A stretch of 64,000 bases of DNA from Azolla caroliniana. Taxonomy: Eukaryota; Polypodiophyta. The notes under the pieces were generated by a model, which ran no database searches, had not been told where the DNA came from, and saw nothing but the letters and a program-made list of their open reading frames with translations. Made by a program: the position numbers and the translations under genes. The stretch covers positions 11,036,001 to 11,100,000 of the forward strand of contig JBHGNT010000017.1 in assembly GCA_043228905.1 (NCBI GenBank), written 5' to 3'. Shown piece by piece: positions 61,675 through 64,000 of the stretch (its first letter is position 1; every line of letters starts with the position of its first letter).

Positions 61675-64000
61675 ATAGTCCGAGCAATCACAAGACCCCA
61701 CAAGTAAGAAGAGTGCGTGGATTGCGAGGAGAAGCAACATGTGTCACACCTAGTGGCGCATGTAAACTAGTACTACCCGAGAAGAAGGACAAGCATCGGA
61801 TACAAGAATTCGAGAATATGCTGAAAGAAGAAAACATAATAGAAGAAGGAGAGTTCGTGACTCATATTATGGAAGAAGCCTCATTTAACGACACTATCGG
61901 CGAAATCGAGGACGTCGTGGACTTGAGCTATCTTCACGACCAACGTGTGATTTCAGTTAACTACGTCAACCTGTACGCTATCATCGATGAATACCGTCGT
62001 GGCATCTCGATGAAGGAAGTTGACATCAACACGAAATATAAAACGGTGGATAAGAAGATCAAACCAGTTGCAGTTCCGCTACTGGAAGATAGCTGGCAGA
62101 AGATGAAGGAAGTCGCTAACAATCCAAGCTTAAGAGATCCGAAGACGATAGGTCATGTCTTCACCAAAGAGACGAAGGGGAAGCTACGAGTTGGAAAGGA
62201 GGATTTCCTTCTCCTTGAAGAGGAGCGAATGTTTTGCGATATGCTTGAGAGACATGGGAAGGCTTTCGCATTCTTCCCACGAGAAATCGGATGTGCCGAC
62301 CCAAAGGTTATAGAGCCGATGGTGATCTCATGTGCCTCATGTGCCTTGGAATTTGAAACCGATACTGGTTCCGAGAGCACACCATCCGAAGCTGATCAAG
62401 CTCTTAAAGGAGAAGGTGAGTATGGGAATTCTACAACCGTCGAATGCTCCTTATTCCAATAGGTGGTTCACGGTGCCGAAGAAGAATGGATCATTGCGAT
62501 TCATCCAAGATCTTCAACCCGTCAACAAGGTGAAAATTCGAAATGCCGGAATTGGTCCGAGCGTGGACGAATTTGCCGAAGCGTTTGCGGGCCGGTCCAT
62601 CTACTGCATTGGTGATCTCTACTCCGGATATGACCAATTCCAATTGGCGATCGACAGTCGGGACATTACAACCATGAGGACTCCGATCGGGCTTGTGCGG
62701 ATGTGTACCTTACCCCAAGGCGCAACGAACTCGATGGCTCATATGGTGAATGCCATGAATAAAGTCTTGAAGGATTGCATCCTGGACATCACGATGCCAT
62801 TCTTGGATGATATTCCGATAAAAGGATGTTCGGGTGAGGAGAAAGATGAATTGAAAGATAAGGAAGGTTGTAGAAAGTTCATTGTGGATCATATGAAAGA
62901 TTGTGAGAAGGTGCTTCAAAGGCTCGAAGATGCGAATTTGACATTTTCGGGAGAAAAATCCGCATTCGGGCAACCGGAGACCTTGGTGGTAGGTCACTTA
63001 TGTGGGGCATATGGCTGGAAGCCTTTGCCATACAAAGTGAACATGATCCAAGACATAAAAGAAGAATGCGAAAATCAAACGGAGGTTAGAAGGTTCCTTG
63101 GAGCATGCGCATTTTATCATATCTGGATTCCGCACTACGCTCATGTTGCTGAACCGTTATATGGACTACTAAAGAAAAGAATGAAGTTCGAATGGCGAGA
63201 CAAGCACACAAATGCGATGCGAAGATTGAAGAAATTGGTTCTTGAAGCTCCGGCACTAAGGAAGGCCGACTATGCCGAAGGGAAGCCGATTTACGTGAGC
63301 GTAGATACGAGCCCAACTGGAATCGAGTGGGTCATCAATCAAGAAGAAGAAGATAATGCGCAATATGCCGTCCGGTTCAGAGCAAAGATTCTCAGCGAAC
63401 GGAAACAAAGATATGCCCAAGTCAAGCGGGAACTTTGGGGTATTGTGTCAGAAGTGAAGACGAACAAAGATTACATGATCGGGTCGGAAGTGATAATAGA
63501 GACAGATTGTCTCGCAATTCTCGGAATGGTCTCGGGATGTGCGACCCCAGATCTTGCTATGCTAAGGTGGATCACCTACATCAAGTCTTTAAACCCAGAG
63601 ATCCGTCACATTGCAAGGAAGAAGAACGACATGGCTAACATGCTGTCGAGGGCAAGATTTGAAAATGGGAGCAACATGGTTTCGGAAGATGAAGATGTCG
63701 TCCTCGACTTCTTCAAGATGGCTCGATTATCGGCGAAAGACCAGGACACCCAAACCCTCCATGCCTTCAACGAGAATGAGTACGAAGGAAAGTGGTTACT
63801 GATTGGTAGATTCCTAAGAACATTGACGGTAGATGCTTCGTTGACAAAGGAGGAGGCCCTACAAATCTGGAAGAAAGCTTACCGATACTTCTTAAAGGGA
63901 GGATTCCTTTGGCAACATCCAAAAAGAAGGACAGGAATACCACGTCGAGTGGTGGTGAAGAAAGAAGAGCAAGATATGCTGATGACCGACTTCAACGAGA
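61660..64000 (+). pseudogene. GyD-4 pol: RT, RNase H and further, open at the window end
   Basis: The frame entered near 61666 continues through VRGLRGEATCVTPSGACKLV, DINTKYKTVDKKIKPV and HGKAFAFFPREIGC to about 62330. A frameshift there moves to a second phase, open to the last base: KPILVPRAHHPKL, PSNAPYSNRWFTVPKKNG, FIQDLQPVNKVKIRN, LPQGATNSMA, the active-site region MPFLDDIPIKGC (near 62810), FLGACAFYHIWIPHYA, and RNase H (YVSVDTSPTGIEWV, RELWGIVSEVKT). Integrase should follow outside the window. The SNRWFTVPKKNG / FIQDLQPVNK type of RT is unusual among plant gypsies as I know them. Confidence 0.78.

Larger units (their letters stand above)
58304..64000 (+). mobile_element. GyD-4, Ty3/gypsy element running off the window
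   Basis: It comprises a 5' LTR, primer site, gag, protease and pol on the plus strand. The 3' LTR is beyond 64000. It is the most complete GyD copy here and serves as the guide for GyD-1 and GyD-2. It has one TAG and one TGA in phase in gag, and two frame changes in pol. Confidence 0.85.

Overview
This window is a block of nested LTR retrotransposons from a plant nuclear genome. I see no host gene, rRNA, functional tRNA or CRISPR array. The evidence for a plant is the initiator-tRNA primer site TGGTATCAGAGC in the Copia elements, plant-type Copia and Ty3/gypsy polyproteins, and CT-rich leaders. Two Ty3/gypsy lineages (the chromovirus-like element split over 14679-34948 and the 'GyD' family) look unlike the usual flowering-plant lineages. 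I suspect a non-seed plant, but that is a guess.

Layout. 1-8690: a decayed Copia (Copia-A, +) split by a young, intact Copia (Copia-B, -, 2287-7621, identical LTRs, 5-bp target duplication). 8691-13080: AT-rich DNA with a minisatellite, a broken cysteine-rich transposase-like gene (9629-11295, -) and a ~200-bp tandem repeat. 13081-14580: a truncated GyD element. 14679-34948: a chromovirus-like gypsy (Chromo-1, +) split by TatX-1 (15037-25115, identical LTRs) in its leader and by TatX-2 (25295-32208) in its gag. 35345-37090: GyD-2. 37095-58303: TatX-4 (-), an old element cut into pieces by TatX-3 (38685-48546, 2 differences between 419-bp LTRs), Chromo-2 (48583-53830), two solo LTRs and GyD-4. 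58304-64000: GyD-4 (+), running off the end.

The most interesting content is the TatX family. Each copy carries gag-pol and then, on the same strand between pol and the 3' LTR, a second large reading frame ('ORFX', about 890-970 codons) with a globular head, a charged low-complexity middle, a long coiled coil and a conserved C-terminal motif. At the inner edge of the 3' LTR, where a polypurine tract is expected, TatX-1, -2 and -3 instead share a T-arm-like hairpin ending in GTGCCA. Both young copies carry single in-frame stops in gag-pol and in ORFX.

The GyD family LTRs all contain an antisense tRNA-like module with A-box and B-box matches. By LTR divergence counted by eye, the insertion order (youngest last) is Chromo-2 (about 9%), TatX-2 (about 6%), TatX-3 (0.5%), then Copia-B and TatX-1 (none seen). 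All family names used here (Copia-A, TatX, GyD, Chromo, ORFX) are my own labels.
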